Positions 13,901 through 27,897 of a stretch of 64,000 nucleotides of DNA are shown here, piece by piece; the first letter of the stretch is position 1; every line of letters begins with the position of its first letter. Source of the stretch: Cardiocondyla obscurior (Eukaryota; Arthropoda; Insecta; Hymenoptera; Formicidae); NCBI RefSeq assembly GCF_019399895.1, contig NC_091881.1, forward strand, positions 3,598,501-3,662,500, in the 5' to 3' direction. Below the pieces are notes generated by a model, which had not been told where the DNA came from, searched no databases, and was given only the letters and a program-made list of their open reading frames with translations. Made by a program: the position numbers and the translations under genes.

Positions 13901-15956
13901 GAGGGGGAGGAAAAAAAAAACGAGGAAAAGGAAGAGAAAGGACTTGGCCGAATCGTACCGGACGATTTTACCACCATGATTAATCGGCACCGCCTACTTA
14001 TCGTGTTAGATTTAGACGGGATCGCAGAGGCGACCGGGCCTTGTATTTCGGACAACACAAAGGGACCCCGCGCGTTTGATTCATTGGGCAGCGAAGGATG
14101 CTCGACGTATCGACTTTGAACTTTCTCGGCCTAAACCTTTCGCCTCATTTTTTTTTTTTTTTTTATATCTTTTTTTTAACTAAAACCGTCTCAGTGTTAC
14201 GAATGTTCAGAATTCCGCTCGTAAATTTGGAAAATTGTAAATCAAAAAATTAAGAATTCGTAGAATTGTCAAGAGCGTAAAAGCGACGGACATAAAGAGC
14301 ATAATTGGCAGTAAAAAATGTAAAAACTCGCTAGAAACATATGAATATAAAAACATAACGTCGACTACTGGTGTCCTCTCGCGCTCGTAACATCTGATCG
14401 CTCTAAATTGTTAAAGTTAAATTAATACATTCGTTTATAAATCAATATTCCGAGCTTCCGTTTCATTCTACAAGATTTGCACTTTCTTTAAAAGTAACCA
14501 CATGCGGCGGAACTTCGATTCGTAAACGCCCAACAGAACCTATTACAGTTCAGAAAACCGGGGAATTCCGAAAGTTTCGAATTTTCTCTGTGTAACAACT
14601 CCCGGTGTTGCAATCGACTCGTCAAGGATCTCTCTTGTGATTTCGCACACCCGAAGGTACGCCGCGCTGCTCAAAGCATATCGTACGCTATCTGCGGCTT
14701 TGTAAAAAGCGGACGCGCGCTTTCGTTCCGAATCGGGAAGATTCTGAAAACAGAGGAAGCGGCGCGGGTGAGATCGTTTTACGCGAGAAATCGGGAATAC
14801 GCAGGGAAGCAAAAATGTCGGTGAAATGTCGAAGACGGGCGCACGCGTCGTCGTCGAAGCCGAAATCCGAATCATTAATCACCGTGTCCTTCGCTCGATC
14901 TACCGATTCTCTCCCAATTCTTTTTACTCCCCACCATCCCTCCCCCCGTCGCTCTTTCCCTTTCTCATAATATTTTTCTTTTCCTTTCTGCGTTTCTTCG
15001 TTCTCTTTATTCGCGGCTCGCAGAGAAGCGTCTTACAGCCGATAGCTCGGTGAATGATGTAGTCGTCGGATCGTGCCCGGCATTCGTCCTTTTGCTTTAC
15101 GCTCCGCGAGAAATCCTGCGAAAGGAACTTCTGTCGAGATTTGCCGCCCGTCTAGCGATGCTAGCTTCTTCCAACGAGTTTTCACCCTTTCTCGGCGCAC
15201 GTCGCAAGGAGGAAACTCATTACAAAAACTTGCCGAGTTACTCGTTTCGGGATCGTGACATGTTCCGAATTTAGTGGCATCGTGATACTGCGCGAATTTG
15301 TCGATTTTACCGTGGCGTATAATACGCCCTTTTAATTTACACGGCCGTAAGCTGCGTTTATATTAATTTTATTTAATTTTTTCCATCGGTAATTTTTAAT
15401 TAAAAACTCCCGTTCATATTACCTTAATTCAGTATTATTTAATCGATTAACGATGATCTAAGAATATCGCGAAAACCTCGGCGGTTAAGCGAGCGTCAAT
15501 TCGCAAAGGAATTAAGCTCTATATTCTCCTGGCTTCGCTGGCGCTTTTCACCTGCAAAAATGACTCGCGGCAACCTACGCCGGGGGTTGAATGTACAGAC
15601 GGGAAATCCACCCCCGGCGGTTCGCGCGCGATTAAATAAGCGGCCGTATGCAATATCGGGAGCGTAAGCGATATCGGGAACGTGACCCAGGAATTAATCG
15701 CCGCAGCAAATGTCGCCATCGCGCCGTGCTTCCAGAATGATCGGAACTTTCTGAACTCGGGTCGCACCGGGACGGAGAAGGTCCGTGTGTATTGACAACG
15801 TTATAGTCAGCCCTCACGTACGTAGTAATTTGTGGCCAGTCGTACGACAGACGACTGGCCTAGGCGGCGTGCGGCTAGAAAACAGACGCAAGAGAAAGAC
15901 GGCGATGTCGTTGCCGACAAGTCGGGCAGAAGAAGACGCAGATAGATCAAAGGGAA
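10956..15956. other. Intergenic, no gene recognised
   Basis: Begins with a GC-richer stretch (10.9-11.6 kb) that includes a GCATGCAGCTGCACGC E-box palindrome near 11083-11098. AT-rich DNA and small CpG-rich patches near 12.7, 13.4 and 15.1-15.9 kb follow. No credible coding exon seen. Confidence 0.55.
13502..13513 (+). repeat. ACAGGGTG-type motif, possible repeat terminus
   Basis: ACAGGGTGGTCC follows an alternating TACACATACATGCGTACAT. Related 12-mers occur at 51045-51056 (+) and 21893-21904 (-). Possibly the end of an interspersed repeat. Confidence 0.25.
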
Positions 15957-15990
15957 AAAGAGAAAGAGAGAGAGAGAAAGAGAGCGAGGG
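15957..15990. repeat. (GA)n microsatellite
   Basis: A purine-only run of AGAG and GAAAG units. Confidence 0.85.
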
Positions 15991-18900
15991 ATGCGAAGGC
16001 GTGAGAGCACGATGGGTCCTATAATGCCACGGTGTTCGATGTGGGAACCATAACCCGGTCGAACGGCGATTAGTCCTGGGCCACCGCGTTGTTTACTCTG
16101 GACAGGTCCTGCCTGCCACCTAGTTTACGTTATTATATATGTCCGTCGAAACGGGCCCGTGCGCGGCCACCGACCGCCGGCGTGGATTTTGCTTGGCCCA
16201 CCGCCGTAAGGCCCTTTTAAATCGCGTTCTCGGGGGGTCTAATGATTTCGCGGAGATCTCGTGTGGACCCGACTTGGTTGAAATATCCGTACGCGTGTGT
16301 GCGTCCTGTAAAATTCTATGTCTCGTCCGTCGCTCGACTCTATCACGGTACCTTATCGTTTTCGTATGGTTTGTAAAATGTATTTCTCTCTTTTTTTTTT
16401 TTTTTTTGAATAAATGTACGTGTTTAAAAATGAATTTTTACTTATGTTTTTATATATCATTTTCCAAATAACTTTATTAGAAATATTTATGCGAGAAGGA
16501 AAGAGATATATCTCTCCTGTGGATAACGCAGAGCGTACAGGAGAGCTCGCCAGATTAGGGCCTGAGTTATCATATTATAAATTATTCCTAGGGCACGAGA
16601 TACTATCGCGCTCTCTTCTGTAAGTGAACTTTAGGAGCTCGGTTTCGAGCTTTCCGTCTAACTTCTTTCACGTAAGAAAAACATCGAGACAAGTACCCCG
16701 CGAAATGCAAGACTAAGTTTGTTATGAAAACGCTTGCCGTGATAGATTTTATTTTTAGAAAAAAAAAAAAAAGAATAAGCGGGGAAAAAAAAGGGGAAAA
16801 AAGAAAATTGTTTGAAGAGAATCATAAGTTAATATATGAAGAACTTTGAGAGGACGCACAACGTGACCCCGATGTGCCTCGGTGCAGCAGAGTAAACGAG
16901 CATTCGCAGAGTCGCGAAATGCAAGGAAAATGTCAGATAAGAAGGAATTTGTTCCTTCACAGTCGTAAGTGTTCCTGTTAGCAAAGTAAGGAAACGCAAT
17001 TTTCTCGTACCCCGCCGTCTGATTGGAGTTTGAATAATAAATCGTTGAATGAACGCCGACTTTCCTTCTTCGCTAAACTAAGGTACGAGGACTGTGCGCG
17101 GGTGGACTTTTTTTTTTCTTTTTTTTCACGATGCTCAATCGGAAGGTTTTCTTTTTATCTTATTTTATTTTATCGCGAGCCACAGTCGTGTTGAAATTCG
17201 TGTCGTTTTCCCGGATATCGAAAATCAATTCAAAGCTCGGCATCCGAAAGAACTCGCAATCAATTTTCATCTATATTGAAAATTGCAAAAATATCTAATA
17301 ATATGTAATATAGGTCGTGCGATAATACAAAACTAGGATTCGTGTATATTTAGCGGGCTCGAATATTCCTCGGCACTTTAATCCGTGAAATTGTCTCCGT
17401 CAATTTATGACGGCGCGTGTGACTTCGTCACAATTTTCTCTCGTTGAATTACAAAGAGATTATCCTGGCTTCTCCTTAAATTCCATACCTGGGTTTCGGT
17501 GAAACTCAAGTGAAAAATGAGAACCGGCACACATACGTAAGCATGTTACGCATATACAGATACATATGCGCGCGATCTTTTTCTTTTCTATCTTATGCGC
17601 TCTTCCCATTACAGTCGCGGTACTGTACTATTCTATCTCCTATCCTCTGGCTTACTTTATATGCATTATTCTTTGTAAATACGTACCTCGCCATTGCGCC
17701 ATGCATTTAAAAAGATTTCCTAGACTGCAAATCTTATCGTCCGACAGCTCGCGGACGACTTTCATTTCCTGATGACGATCCTCTGGATCTTGAAACGACG
17801 CCGTCGCTCGTTTTTATGTAACATGCATCTGTAACACAAAAATAATACGAGATATGATTAGTCATTTAGAACTCGCTTATCTAATTAAGAACGGCCGAGA
17901 ACAAATTCGCGTCATTCATAATGTTACCTCAAATTCTTTGAAAAGCCGCACTCTAAAGAGACGAGCAAACGTTTGAAAATAGGGAGGAAAAAAAAAGAAA
18001 AAAAAGAAAAAGGAAAGTGTGAACGAAAGAGAGAAAGAGGGAGAAGGGCAAAAGCGTGTCGTTCGAGAATACAGAATCCGTAAGGAAGACGATGGTCCGC
18101 GCGACAGTACCTTCCGACCTCCTTCGTGAGTTCGGAAGCTTTGGATCTACGCATACACATGCAAGTTGGCTTCAAGTAGATCTTGAATTTCTCACGTCCC
18201 GGCGGGAACGAGCCGGCAGCATTTGATCGTAGTGTGCGCAAGCAATGTTTGCCCAAATAATTCCCGAATTAGAAGGGATGTTTGAGCAAGAGTGAGAGCC
18301 TCGCGAGAGCGTGAACGTCACTGTTAAGCGATTCTGAGCGGAATGCCCATTCTCACGAGAAATTCTTTCAAGGATGCGACACGTAACGCACGATGCACAT
18401 TATTATTACTTTGTATGTTTTAACACTGCTCGGGAAATTAATACGAATTTTTCCCCAAGAATTCTATAACGAGTAATGAATAAATAAATTAATAAATAAA
18501 ATATATAGGCGGCATTAACGCCAATTCTTTGAGGTGGAGAATTGAAAACGATTGGACAGAAAGTCTGGCCGTTTTCTCCGGTAATATCGCCGGCGCAGTA
18601 AACTCGATAAGAATGCTAGGATAAAAAGTTACGGTAGCTTTATTTTATTACGAAAAGAACCGGTGCAAAATCCAAGCGGATACGTTCGGGGATGGATCGA
18701 TTTATATAGGGTGATTCGAGAACCGCAATACCTGAAAAACGTATCTAGAGAATAAAAGTAAAGAGAAAAGGTCTCGATAAATAAAGGGCTCCCAAACCCC
18801 GTCGCTGCATGAAAGAGATGGAGCATGTTAATAGTAAAAGTAATAGATTCGGTTACCAGAAGAAAAAAAAAAAAAAAATTGCCTGACAGAGAAACGAAAA

Positions 18901-21900
18901 CATTTTTATTTTAGAAGAATGTTATACGCGAATCTTGAGTAACAAAAAATGCCGGGCCTTTGTAAAAAGGAAAAAAGACAGTCGACTTATTTAATGCAAT
19001 ATTTTCTGCTTTACTTCGAAACACATTGAGATTTACGATTATGTGAATTTCCTTGGTTACTTTAACATCTTTTCCAGATAACGTACTTTTAAAAATAATT
19101 TCCTCCCGTGTCACCCGGCGTAAGATTCATTCCCTGTGTTGCGATTCGGCCCACTACTGCCGATCCTTGCGACCTCGCCGCCTTTTGCCAGCGGCTCTTA
19201 CTGTCTTCAGGAACCATCAATCTTACTGAACCGAATGCACTGTCTTCGGTCGCGTGAAAAGTGCTCCTCGTCGCCACATCGCGTAACGCCCGCAGAAAAA
19301 GCTTCGACACTGCGAGAACGGGTTTTGCGCCTTAAAAGCTTCACTCCGACCAAACGAGAACAGTCAGTTTGACAGACGAGGGAATAAGTTCACGGCAAAT
19401 TATTACATAAAGGATCTCTGCGCTGCAAGTACAAACCTCTTTTCGATACCTTCCAATTTCACGTCTAATTTCAAAACAATTAAAAAAAAAAAAAAAAAAA
19501 AAGAAGAAGAAAAAAGAAAAATAACCAGGGATAGATAGATCTTTGCAAATGCATCGCAATTTTTGCGGATTGTAGATTGCACTTGGATCGAAGGACATTT
19601 GTCTTCTCGGAGACGTTGCGAGAATCGCGCTCAATACGTCGATAAGACAAAGACTGGCCTTTATATGGAATCTTAAGAAAACTAAGAGATTGTCCGAAAT
19701 TTACGATTCGCCACCGAGCTATCGCTTTTCTGCGCGATTGGTCGCGATCCTATTTGAGCTTACTGTCATACGTCTACGGGAAATTTCATAGAGCTTGAAA
19801 GTCTTCGGACAAAGGCCTACGACGGCTTGACGCCTTCTAAGGTGTATCACAGTATGCATGCGTGCCTGAAACCGAGACACGGAGGCACCTGGATGCCGAT
19901 GAGGCCACCGTGAGCATCGATCAGAAATGATACTTCTTGTCCCTATACCTTTTACGGATTTAAAAATATATGTATACTCGCCAGCCGTCAAATCCTATCG
20001 CGTAACTTCCTTTCATATTCTTGTACGCTGCCTTCTTTGTAAACTTAATGAAAATTACGAGTTCCGTGGACTAATGAGGTTTAATAAGTTTTCCGCAAAA
20101 AAAATAAAAGAAATAATAATTAATTTAATTAATATAAATCAAATCCAAGAAGTAATAATAGATTTAAAAATTGGGAACTCAAACGGAACACGAGCACTCT
20201 ATGGCACATAACTTGAATTACTTTTCTTTTAATTAAAAAAGTTTTTTCACGTTATTTCACAAAATTAAAGACTTCCTTGTAATAATAATATCGAGTATAC
20301 CTACTATTAAAAATTATTAGATTAGAATATTCCGTGGAGCGTCTTTAATAAATTGTTAAATCTAAAGTAATAATTTTCGGTTATTGGAGTAACGAGAGTT
20401 CGGAATGAAGATCACGGGGTATGGGAGCATCGTCGAAAAGAGGAAAGAGAAAGGAAGAGAGAAAGAAGCGGTTTTTCAAGCAATATACCATAAACAGCCG
20501 AAGACAAGGCTGACTCTAAATGGTCGCGGACGGGAATCGCGATGCCACGTGTACGCTCATGCTCATAAGTCCCGGCATAGTCCGCGCCAGGCTATCTTTT
20601 CGACGAATCGTCCTTTTTTACGTCTGCACGCCGCTGAAACTAGCTTGCACTCTTCGCGAGGAACGGGCAGATGCCACGCGAGAAAGGAGACAGTAAAATG
20701 AACATGTACAGCACGGCCTTCAGCGTATAGTAAACGAAATGCAGCACGTTTGTGAGAAAAATTCGGGCACGGTGCGACAGCACGCAAGGTCACGCGATCC
20801 ATTCTATCACGATCTTATTTATTTTTCGACAATGCTCAAAAAGTCAGGAAATTTCCGAGCTCTACAAACAAATCGTGACGGCTGAATTAAGAAGAAAAAA
20901 AAAAAAAAGAAAAACAGTTAAATAAAATTATATTGCATAAAAGTTTCAATATCACGTTGATCGAGCACGGAAGAAGTTCGTTGCTGAAAGGATTGGTTCC
21001 CGTGAAATCGCAATTAATCCTCTTGGTTGCACGAGTCCGGTAATACAATTAGATTTGATTGTACGTGAGTTTTGATACGATATGCGTAAATATACACGAG
21101 TGATAACTCAATATTCAAATGCAGAGATATAGAGAAACGTAGGAGATACGGCAGGTAGAGCAATATTCGTGCGCTAAAACACAAGGTTCTCATTTAAAAC
21201 GATTAACATTTGATATTTCTTTTTTTTCCTCCCGCGTAAAAAAATAACTCGCAGATATTTCAAACGATGAAAACATAACGTCGAACGAAAGTAAAGCGCT
21301 ATCACTTCGAAAAAAAAAAAAAATTAAAAATTAAAAAAAAAATAGAATTTGCCAGTGACTTTTCCGCATATATAGACGCATAAAAGATGCAGGCGGCGAT
21401 GTGCACGTTGTGCAATCGTAACGGCCTTCCTGCATATTTGACCACCCGGAAGCGCTTCGTTACGCTAATGCCATCAATATCGGCATTTAGTGCGGAACGC
21501 TGAAGCTGCCATTGCGACAGAGCTGAAATTGCGCGTCATCGATCACGCGTTTCAACTATTGGATAATTATTAAACACGCCGTATTATTTATTGAAAAACA
21601 ATCGCCGGAATACGGATGCGCGCGCGACGGTTCGTTTTGTTCCTGCCAAACTTGGGGAACGACGGAAAACACGTTCGCGAAGATGACGTATACAGGCAGG
21701 CTGCCTCTATCTGAAGAGGTATCGCGTTCCGCTTTGAAGGGACGTAATCAGGTCCGACACGTCCGGAAGTACGTGCCGACGCAAGCTCGTGAGGAACACC
21801 TTTGTACCCAAGGTACGCAAACCGGATGCACAACCGCCTCTTCCGTGTTCTTCTCTCCGTTTGCCCAGCTGCACTACGCGAGACTCTTACTTGGGACACC

Positions 21901-22006
21901 CTGTACACATATGTGTATGTAATTAAGCGCGAAATAAAAAAAAACCTGGCAAGTTAAAGCGTGTTCTTTGCGGCCTAGACGTCGCGGCGCAATTTATCAA
22001 TTTTTA
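15991..22006. other. Intergenic, no gene recognised
   Basis: Poly(A/T) tracts at 16.4, 16.75, 17.1, 18.0, 18.86, 19.49 and 21.3 kb. A TAATTAATTTAATTAAT run lies near 20116-20132. No gene or complete mobile element recognised. Confidence 0.55.
21893..21904 (-). repeat. ACAGGGTG-type motif, possible repeat terminus
   Basis: ACAGGGTGTCCC on the minus strand, preceded there by ACATACACATATGTGT, the same kind of flank as at 13.5 kb. Confidence 0.25.
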
Positions 22007-22321
22007 TTAATATATAAATTTATTTAAAGAATGTGGCCACATTTTGTAGAAATTGCAAACAACGTTTTCCAAATGATAAAATATCACGAGAAGTGTCCCC
22101 GTAAATAAAATTCCCAATAGATCCATAGGAAGGAAGTCATTTGAAAAATGCGATTTCTTTGAACGTGTGAAAACCAGTCGTTCACCAACCAGCTTAGCAC
22201 ACTTTAAAGTACCATCGTCTCTAACCCTTTCGATCTTCGACGACCTTCTTGCCACAATATCCCACACGGATATTGAATGGTTCGGTGATTCGTGTTGATA
22301 GGCAATTTGCCAATTTCCACT
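22007..22321 (-). other. Unassigned open frame, possible fossil exon
   Basis: One minus-strand frame stays open for 104 codons in DNA of ordinary AT content. It includes SVWDIVARRSSKIERVRDDG and a hydrophobic stretch near MDLLGILFTGTLLVIFYHL. It begins right after a stop, with no ATG or good acceptor at its start. I do not recognise a family. Confidence 0.13.
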
Positions 22322-25300
22322 TCATTCCACCCCCAACCTCGTTTCAGAATTCTGTAGCAGCATGCGGTCTCCCTCAATGATTCCGTTTCTTAGTCCCTTA
22401 GGTCGAATAAATTTTTCATTTAGATTCGTATATTTTTTTATGACCAGAAACTCCATCATTCCTTTCTCTAATTTTTTTACAACTTTTTTTTTTATGTATT
22501 TAAAAAAAAATAAGAAAGAAACAAATAAAAATAATTTCTAAAATAATATAGTTGACGCAGTTCACCGCTACAAAGAAAAATTAAGAAAAATGCTTTAATT
22601 TGCCACCTTTTCTTTTGCTTTTTACGTGAATCGTTTAATTATGCAAATCATATTTTTCCGCAGAAGAATTAAAATTCACATCCGTTTTGCATAGGACCGA
22701 GGAAAATTATTTCACTTTTTAAATCATGGAGATAAATATTACATACACATCTCACTGTAATTTACAGCCATTTCATTCGTACGAGTATTTCGTCTTATTT
22801 TCTCATAATTACCAACGCCAAACAAACGAACATAGTGAAAAGAGAGGAAAAACATTTCTGTCAATTACGTATAATTGATAACCGTTTGGTTTTATCATTT
22901 TTATTTAAAAACATTTTTAATTGCCTATAATTCGCATCATGTCGAAATAAAATTCCATTAATAATTCCGTATGTCGTATACCTCACGGAAAACTCATCTA
23001 TTATACATGATGGGATAAAGTAGTATACGCGAATATTTGTAAAATAAACGCATTGCATGAAAACACCTTTAGCTGAAAATTACGTCAACCGCATGATAAG
23101 CTGTGCTTGTTATCCGTTACTATGCATACGCGTCGATCGCGTGGCTTTTGCCCAAACTCCATTTAAAATATCTGATATTCGTCGCGCTACCAAAATTTGC
23201 ATGAGTGGTTACTGCGCCGATGTAATTTGTGGATTAAAGTCAGTAGTTTCTAATTATCGAATTAGCCCGATCGCTTGATGAAATTGTTTAATCATCGATT
23301 TACACGTTTACTTTGCATATTATGCTGACGAATCAGAGAACATTGGCAAATTCATTGAGGCTGGACGATATTTTGGCTTTTCCATTCATTTAATACTGTA
23401 ATATTTCAAGATCTCTTTTTTTCCTCCCCTCCCTCCCCGCCGGGATTAATTAATATCGCCGTATGGAGAGCACAGTTTATTTTCGGCCTCATCAAACGCG
23501 ATCACAATTTGATGTAATAAAAATATTATCGCGCGCGTTGTAATATTTATTTTAAATTCATGAGAGCTTCACTGACAAAGCGGACTGATTGCAGCATTTT
23601 ATAGCGAAATTATTTTTATAATACTTAGCACATTACAAAGGTTACTTTCTGTGAAATACGGAATATTGAAAAACGTAATTCGTAAATGTGTTATTTGAAA
23701 AAATATGAAATATATGTACGAGGTATTTGTTAAATTGAAATAACAGTGTCGCTAAACTCCGCGCATTAAATCGGCGAGTAAGAAATTTTATTTGAACGTT
23801 CGCATGAGAAACCATATGCGTATTACACGTGGATAAGTAATGTTAATGAAAAAAAGATAAGCATAGTTTGCAATATCGTCGATTAGAGTTGCCGAGCTAT
23901 AATTTTTCGACAGCTGATAATTGCTATCGTAACTCAAAGTAACATAAATGTAAAAGCCAGTCAGTATCACAGAAAAGAAATAATTAAATCTCTAAATCTC
24001 CTTCTTAAAAGAGAGGCTTCTTTAACAAACTAAAGTTTAACTTGAAACAAAATGCATGTCGACATCTATTGGAATGTCATCCAACCCCAATCGAGTCTTT
24101 ACTAAAATATTAATTAAAATTAAAGAAAAAAGATTTAATATTCAATTATAATTTTATTTCTTTTGTAAAGAATAATAAAGGTTTTTTTTTTAATTATTCT
24201 CTTCAAATTCTTAAATAAATTAATTAGATATTTTGTACTAAATTTAGTTTGGACGTACAACCCCTGTTATCAGAAAAAGTTCTATTAGAAAGTCTCGTGG
24301 TTAACCGTGGATAAGGTAGAGTTTCCGTTTGGGAAATTTCTGTTTCAACAGTACCTCGTGCGGCCAACTGCGGCTCGGTTACTGACATTCGGTGCGTATC
24401 CTGCGGTCGAATATTTCTTGCAAAAATTCATACGACCGAAAAATATTAAAACTTCCTAGCAGACTTCATCATCGACAACTGATGCAAACGCGTGCGGATG
24501 TAATATATTATTTTTTTTTTTTCCCATAATAAAATGATAATCCTCCTTTTCACTATGCTCCCTTCGGTTTTAATCAATATTATTCAACAAACGATCTCGC
24601 GAATTTCCCTTGAAAAACAACGAATATCCAAGCCCTCGTTAAGCAATCAGGCAGTCATTCCCGCGCGAGAGGGCAAAAATCGACGACGGGGGGGTAAGAA
24701 TACGGCGAGAGTGAAGGACAGTCTCCACGGCGTGACACACGACTTCGTATGCCGCGGAAACGCGTTATTCAAATTTTATATTCGATTATGCAAATTAATA
24801 TGAGACGCATAAAACTGTCTCTGGAATTCGTCGGACGGTGAGGAAGGAAGAATGGGGAATTGTACGGGGAGAGAACGATTTTTATGTTTCTTCGGAAACA
24901 AAAGTCTGCCGGCGCCAATTTATCTCTTTCTCTCCTTGATCTCCTCCCCTTGAATCCGACCCCCTCTCCCTCCCCCCACCGTTACCCCCCGGCCGTTCTT
25001 TGGCTCGCTGATGCCGTAACTTCTGGCGATATGCCCTTGCTTCGCAAAGGGGTGGAAGTATGAAAAGGGGGTAACGTCGGTTCTCTTCGACACGTCGTGC
25101 ATATGTCTTCCGGAAACGAGAAATATTGCGGCGGCAATGTCGCAAGGCATGCATCCAACTTTACAACTTTCATTGCGCCGCTAAGCATCCCCATCCCTCT
25201 TTCTCTGTCTCTCGCTCTCGAAGTTTTAGAATAACAGCTGATACGTTCGCATGATTATTTCTGATTTGTTATCCGCGCGAAATTGAACAAGATTTTATAA

Positions 25301-27401
25301 CGATGAACGAAGTAACGGGACTTTCTTTCTTTTTTTTTTTCTCTTTCAATTTTATTTTTTAACTACAACAAACGACTTCGCAATTAATTTTCATCAAACT
25401 AACATAAAAGTTAATTACAACAAATAATAAAATATTTATTCTACCTTTTCGAAAGAGAAACATATTTTACGTTCGTTGAAAGGAAACGTTCGCGTTCGCT
25501 GTTCGTTCACTAAGCGTGTACGCACCTAAAAAATTGATAAAAGCACGTCGCGAAGACGCCCGCCGCACCTGATGTCCCGTTTGAGTTTTTCGGTCGGAAG
25601 TATTGAGGATATCTTGACGTTTTACGCGCCAACGATGGATTTCGACGGCGTCAGGATATCCAATTTCAACGCCGGCTAGAATAAAGCGTGATATCGCTCC
25701 GCGCGAACGTGATGGATGCATTTAGATTGCGCTCAGTAAATCGAGTTCAACGTAGACGTTACCGCGGCGTTCTGCGCGAGAGACAAGGAGAAAGAGAGAG
25801 AGAGAGAGAAGCGGGGTGGCAGAGAATGGAGGGATTTTAACGAAATCGCGGTGATGCCATGCAAATGGCCCGGTAACAGCTTCCGCGCCTGTATTCTCCG
25901 CGCGGCGGACACGCCGACTGTGTTGTGCACGGCGCAGCTTAACTCAATTCCATACATATTTTAACACCGGCAAAACCGTAAGAAAATTGCGTGATATGCA
26001 TAAACGACTTCGCAAACTCGGTTACAAAACGGGGGATTGCGCGCCCGTGTCACGCGCCCGGCCCCTCCATGCAAAATTATTTCGAGCGGAGTTGTAATCG
26101 GAAGCCTTTTTTCCCGGTTTTAGCCCGGCGATAGCCGACGGACATTTGCATTTTTTTTTTTTTCGACAATTACCGCTAAAATAAATAGGGACCATCGATT
26201 GCGATTAGCTCTGGACTTCAATTTTGAACGCGGTATATTTTAATCTTGAGAGTAGGTAATCGAAAATTTGACAGATGAATAAAAGTCTGCAAAATAGGTT
26301 TCGTTAAACTTGCTACTAAATTTACGAATGGAATTATATTAAACTAAAAATTAAAATTGCTGGCGGAGTTCTTCTTTTTCTCGTCAATAAAAAAGGCTAG
26401 ATATTTTTTTTATTTTTTTTTCCCTCCCGTAGAATCGAGGCAGAATCTATTGTTTCGAATATCTTAAATTATTACGACTGTAGACTGAGAGTTTATTATT
26501 ACGTGAAGTTTTTAATGCCGCGCTAGTCGTGCTATCGAGCGTTCTGATAATACGACGAGGCTTGTATTACTAAAATAAATCCCCGCCCCTGCCGTGCTAC
26601 AATGAAACTCGTGCATTACACGTTTTGCATTGTTATATATCACGCGTGTACATGTGCGCACCGAGAATGAAAGAACGTTGAGCTCGATAACGATCCGACC
26701 TACGACCGTCCAACTCGAGTCGCATCCGGAGGATGAATCGGCCTGGCGCGGCACAGAAGAGCAACGTGCAGCGGCCACATTAAATTATCTATCGCGCAAT
26801 TATTCATTTATGCTTATTCGCCTTGATACACACGCGGATCTTGAATTATTACCGGCTTAACCGGATTTTTAATTCTAACGTATTACCATACTTATCGTAC
26901 CGTACGAGCGATTCACGTCTCGCCGAGCCAAGCCAAGCCGATCCGCCCGCCTTTTTGGCATGTTTCTCATTAAAATCTCTAAAATGAGGAATACAATTTT
27001 TTTTCGCGCATACCGTTTAAAAGAAATATTACTTCTGGATGTAAAAAAAAAAGTTAATAATAAAATAACTAAATAAAGTTTGTCATTTGAACACAATAGT
27101 CGATTAATTTTCTACGCTTTGCAATTTCATGTCAATTTTTAAAAAGAAAAAGTATTTTTATAGTTTTTATCATTGTATAATAAAAATAATTGTAAATTGC
27201 ATAAAAATAAAAAAAAATAAATAAAAAAAATTGTTTGCTTGAAAATTGTAATTTTAAAGCTGATCTAGTGTATGTTAGAGATTTAGTAAGGAGAAGTTGG
27301 GTCCCTCTTGTGCACAGCATCTACGGTGGTTGGTTGCAAGGAAGGCATATTTAGTACATAAATCAAAGCCCGAGTGGCCCTTGCTGGAGGCTAGGAGTTT
27401 A
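22322..27401. other. Intergenic, no gene recognised
   Basis: AT-rich with CpG-rich patches at 24.6-25.2 and 25.5-26.1 kb. Octamer-type ATGCAAAT sites occur at 22641 and 24788, the latter running into TTAAT. A CpG-poor stretch begins near 27240 and leads into duplicated element A. Confidence 0.5.
25777..25812. repeat. (GA)n microsatellite
   Basis: An uninterrupted GA run of about 20 bp inside a longer GA-rich tract. Confidence 0.88.
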
Positions 27402-27507
27402 TATGCTAATATAAGGTGGAGCACACTGTACGCTGGTCGCCATCTTGACCGCAATGTAGCGTCTTGAAAATTTACAGCGTAGAATGTTCCGAGATTACCA
27501 ATATGGC
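27402..27507. repeat. Duplicated element, copy A
   Basis: It shares with copy B (27898-28020) the blocks TATGCTAA, GAGCAC-CTGTA, GCCATCTTGAC, CGTCTTG and CGAGATTACCAATATG, in the same order and orientation. It sits in a relatively CpG-poor stretch (about 27240-27430). Both copies contain GCCAT cores like those bound by YY1/Pho-type zinc fingers. Whether this is a repeat family, a duplicated enhancer or a transcript is open. Confidence 0.6.
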
Positions 27508-27897
27508 TATTTGTTTTTTTCTTTGTTTTTTTTTAATATAAAAAAAAACTTTTTAAATATTTTAAAATTATTTTTATTTTTATTTTTAAATCTCTGATAC
27601 GCGATAAACTTTTTAGTGAGCGAAAGTACGTTTTACGCGGCGTACGGTTTGTGAAAAAATTTTACTTGACTCTTTTCCTAATTATAAAAAATAACTGTAT
27701 AAAAAAGTACGCAATAATGCGTAAATGTAACGAAGAATTATACGTATATGCGACACGGAAGGAGTCGATTAAACAGTCAATTTGCTTTGTAATGGGAAGA
27801 GAATACATGGGACTTATTTCAAATTGCGCACGTTCGAACCGCCTTCGCGGCGCGGTCATAAAAATGAAAAACGGTTCCCTGAGTCCGGCGTATTTTG

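Noticed and set aside
18700..18740. TATAGGGTGATTCGAG as another repeat terminus
   Set aside because: It shares only AGGGTG with the ACAGGGTG set, too little to support a relation.
22641..24795. Two exact ATGCAAAT octamers (22641-22648 and 24788-24795) as POU-factor sites
   Set aside because: About this many are expected by chance in 64 kb of AT-rich DNA read on both strands. Kept only as a note in the region entry.
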